Below, piece after piece: positions 62,099 to 64,000 of a stretch of DNA of 64,000 nucleotides. The position numbers were made by a program, and so were the translations under genes. The notes below the pieces were generated by a model that saw nothing but the letters and a program-made list of their open reading frames with translations, was not told where the DNA came from and did not search any database. This DNA is from Streptacidiphilus jeojiense (lineage in GTDB: Bacteria; Actinomycetota; Actinomycetes; Streptomycetales; Streptomycetaceae), in assembly GCF_000719095.1 (NCBI RefSeq), contig NZ_JOEH01000014.1, forward strand, positions 62,001 through 126,000, read 5' to 3'. Positions within the stretch are counted from its first letter, which is position 1. Every line of letters starts with the position of its first letter.

Positions 62099-63031
62099 AT
62101 GACTGCAGCTCAGCGAACGTTCGGACGGGCCACGTGCGCCGTCGCGGCGGCCTGCGCGGCCCTGCTGGCCACCCTGGTGACGCACCAGGGCACCGCCCAC
62201 GCGGCCACCACGCACCGGGTGCTCTTCGACGACGCCCACGCCGAGACCGCGGGCAACGCGGACTGGATCATCAGCACCAGCATGCCCGACCCGCTCGCCC
62301 AGAACGCCAACCCCACCACCGAGAAGAGCTGGACCGGCGCTCTCTCCGCCTGGGGTGTCGCCCTGCAGAAGACCGGCTCCTACAGCCTCAAGACCAACAC
62401 CAGCGCGCTGACCTACGGCACCAGCGCCACCCTCGACCTGTCCAACTTCGACACCCTGGTGATCGACGAGCCCAACACCAAGTTCACCACCGCCGAGAAG
62501 ACCGCGATCATGAAGTTCGTCCAGGCCGGCGGCGGCCTGTTCCTGATCTCCGACCACACCGGCAGCGACCGCAACAACGACGGCTACGACTCCCCCGCCA
62601 TCATCAACGACCTGATGACCACCAACTCGGTGGACAGCACCGACCCGTTCGGCTTCTCGGTCGACCTGCTGAACATCGCCACCGGCACTCCGAAGGCCAT
62701 CACCGACAGCACCAACACCGTCCTGCACGGCAGCTTCGGCACGGTCACCGGCAGCGACTTCTACAACGGCACCACCTTCACCCTCAAGCCCGCCGACAAC
62801 TCCGCCGTCAAGGGCCTGCTCTACCGCAGCGGCTACAGCGGCAACACCGGCGCCTTCTTCGTCACCAGCGGCTTCGGCAGCGGCCGGGTCGCCATCTGGG
62901 GCGACAGCTCGGACGTCGACGACGGCACCGGCCAGTCCGGCAACACCCTCTACGACGGCTGGGACGACAGCACCGCCACCAACGCCGCCCTCGCCCTCAA
63001 CGCCACCGCCTGGCTGGTGAAGGCCAGCTGA
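62099..63031 (+). CDS. Secreted protein with class I glutamine-amidotransferase-like fold
   Basis: A 310-residue protein with a signal peptide (RTFGRATCAVAAACAALLATLVTHQGTAHA, cut near AHA). The mature part (HRVLFDDAHAETAGNADWII, FDTLVIDEPNTKFTTAEKTAIMKFVQAGGGLFLISDHTGSDRNNDGYD, GRVAIWGDSSDVDDGTGQSG) resembles the GATase1-like/DUF4350 type fold. The usual nucleophile Cys is not seen, so enzymatic activity is doubtful. GGAGGA is 8 bp before the ATG. It is a single gene with its own terminator. Role outside the cell unknown. Confidence 0.8.
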   Translation: MTAAQRTFGRATCAVAAACAALLATLVTHQGTAHAATTHRVLFDDAHAETAGNADWIISTSMPDPLAQNANPTTEKSWTGALSAWGVALQKTGSYSLKTNTSALTYGTSATLDLSNFDTLVIDEPNTKFTTAEKTAIMKFVQAGGGLFLISDHTGSDRNNDGYDSPAIINDLMTTNSVDSTDPFGFSVDLLNIATGTPKAITDSTNTVLHGSFGTVTGSDFYNGTTFTLKPADNSAVKGLLYRSGYSGNTGAFFVTSGFGSGRVAIWGDSSDVDDGTGQSGNTLYDGWDDSTATNAALALNATAWLVKAS

Positions 63032-63038
63032 CCAGCGC

Positions 63039-63077
63039 CGGAGCGGGCCGCCCCGAACGCCGGGGCGGCCCGCTCCG
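63039..63077 (+). terminator. Strong hairpin terminator
   Basis: A perfect 17-bp stem (left arm begins CGGAGCGGGCC) with a 5-base loop, 8 bp after the stop of the secreted protein. The 200 bp after it, up to the MHYT gene, hold no further gene. Confidence 0.9.
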
Positions 63078-63278
63078 CCCATTCCCGACATCCTTCCAGA
63101 TGCTTCACAATCCCGGTCAGAAGTTGAAAGGTTAATGATCTATGCTCATCAACGTTGCGCGGGTGGCAAATCGCCTGCGGCAGACGCGTGTTCAAACCAC
63201 GCATGTCCAGAACCTGTGGCACAGCCATCCCTCAGGCCGTGGTCCACCCCCCTACCCCCGACGAACGGACGACAGCCC

Positions 63279-64000
63279 GTGGCCCACATGGACGGATTCA
63301 CCTACGGCTGGCTGAACCCGGCACTGGCGTACCTGGTCGCCTGCCTCGGCGCGGTGATCGGACTCCGGTGCACCGCACGGGCCCTGACGCTGCCTCGGCG
63401 ACGTCGGATCGGCTGGCTGCTGCTCGCCTCCGGCTGCATCGGCGGCGGGATCTGGGCCATGCACTTCATCGCGATGATGGGCTTCACCGTCACCAATATG
63501 TCGATCACCTACGACCTGCGGCTGACCCTGCTCAGCCTGCTGGTGGCGATCGTGGTGGTCGGCTTCGGCGTCTGCTGCGTCGGCTACTGGCCCGACTCCA
63601 GCCTCGCCCTGTACCTGGGTGGCACCCTGACCGGGCTCGGCGTCGCCGCGATGCACTACATGGGCATGGCCGCGATGGAGCTCGGCGGCTCCGTCGAGTA
63701 CAACCTCTGGATCGTCGCCGCCTCGGTGGCCATCGCCGTGTTCGCCGCCACCGCCGCGCTCTGGATGACGCTCAACATCAGCCGGGCCTGGGCGAGTTTC
63801 GCCTCCGCGCTGGTCGCGGGCGTCGCGGTGTGCGCGATGCACTACACCGCGATGCTGGCTGTCTCCGTGCGCTTCGGCACGGGTGCGACACCGGCCGGCG
63901 GGGTGCCGGTGGACCAGTTCGTCTTCCCGGTCGCGGTGGGCATCGTCGCGTTCATCACCCTCTCGGTGATCGTGGTCGCACTGGCCCCCGAGGTACGGCT
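63279..64000 (+). CDS. MHYT-domain membrane sensor protein, 3' end missing
   Basis: The frame from GTG 63279 (or ATG 63288) runs open to the window end, at least 240 residues. It has about seven membrane helices. The MHYT signature appears three times: AMHFIAMM, AMHYMGMA and AMHYTAML, each at the edge of a helix. These Met/His clusters are thought to bind a metal such as copper and sense a gas (O2, CO or NO). What output domain follows is beyond the window. Confidence 0.88.
   Translation, partial: MAHMDGFTYGWLNPALAYLVACLGAVIGLRCTARALTLPRRRRIGWLLLASGCIGGGIWAMHFIAMMGFTVTNMSITYDLRLTLLSLLVAIVVVGFGVCCVGYWPDSSLALYLGGTLTGLGVAAMHYMGMAAMELGGSVEYNLWIVAASVAIAVFAATAALWMTLNISRAWASFASALVAGVAVCAMHYTAMLAVSVRFGTGATPAGGVPVDQFVFPVAVGIVAFITLSVIVVALAPEVR

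Overview
The window is very GC-rich DNA of an actinomycete, most like a streptomycete or close relative. The signs are third-codon GC bias, many GTG starts, secreted sugar-active enzymes, AfsR-like NB-ARC/TPR proteins, TetR-rich catabolic loci and an Lsr2 remnant. The species cannot be named from the sequence alone. Both ends cut a gene.

Bases 1-9226 hold a sugar-polymer operon: an exported carbohydrate-binding protein of unknown activity, a GH43 beta-xylosidase/arabinosidase, a GH36 alpha-galactosidase and a large secreted alginate-lyase-like protein. Bases 8903-21109 hold catabolic and regulatory genes. These are a GlxA-type regulator facing a dienelactone hydrolase, a GNAT acetyltransferase, a three-gene acyl-CoA operon, two TetR-type regulators (one carrying an extra XRE domain), and a divergent amine oxidase/amino-acid permease pair. 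Three similar operator-like inverted repeats link the last two units.

Bases 21367-54119 form an island of signalling NTPases broken up by transposon debris. It has five STAND or STAND-like ATPase genes. (a) An XRE-nSTAND1-TM-WD40 protein is divergent from a membrane macro-domain / membrane protein / SIR2-domain operon. (b) A translationally coupled operon encodes a WD40 propeller, an alpha/beta hydrolase and a caspase-like NTPase; it looks like a caspase-NTPase-WD40 protein split into two chains around a hydrolase. (c) An operon of one small membrane protein and three lipoproteins, two of them sharing a Cys motif with the membrane protein, is followed by a small membrane protein whose C-terminus carries the same SQxGDxNxQxN motif as the N-terminus of the neighbouring nSTAND1-TM-WD40 protein. 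This is the layout expected of an amyloid-type signalling pair. (d) Two NB-ARC/TPR proteins follow. An IS3 element, an IS3 remnant, an IS256 remnant, an lsr2 tail fragment and a duplicated 150-bp segment show repeated rearrangement. The island is the best candidate for an undescribed conflict or programmed-death system.

Bases 54158-58140 are an arsenic-resistance cluster (ArsO-like flavoprotein, two ArsR repressors, an NTF2-like protein, an aquaglyceroporin and ArsC) with no ArsB or Acr3 pump. Bases 58323-64000 hold an NTF2-like protein, an FrsA-like hydrolase divergent from a TetR gene with a twin operator, a frameshifted SpoIIE-type phosphatase, a secreted amidotransferase-like protein ending in a strong terminator, and the start of an MHYT membrane sensor.
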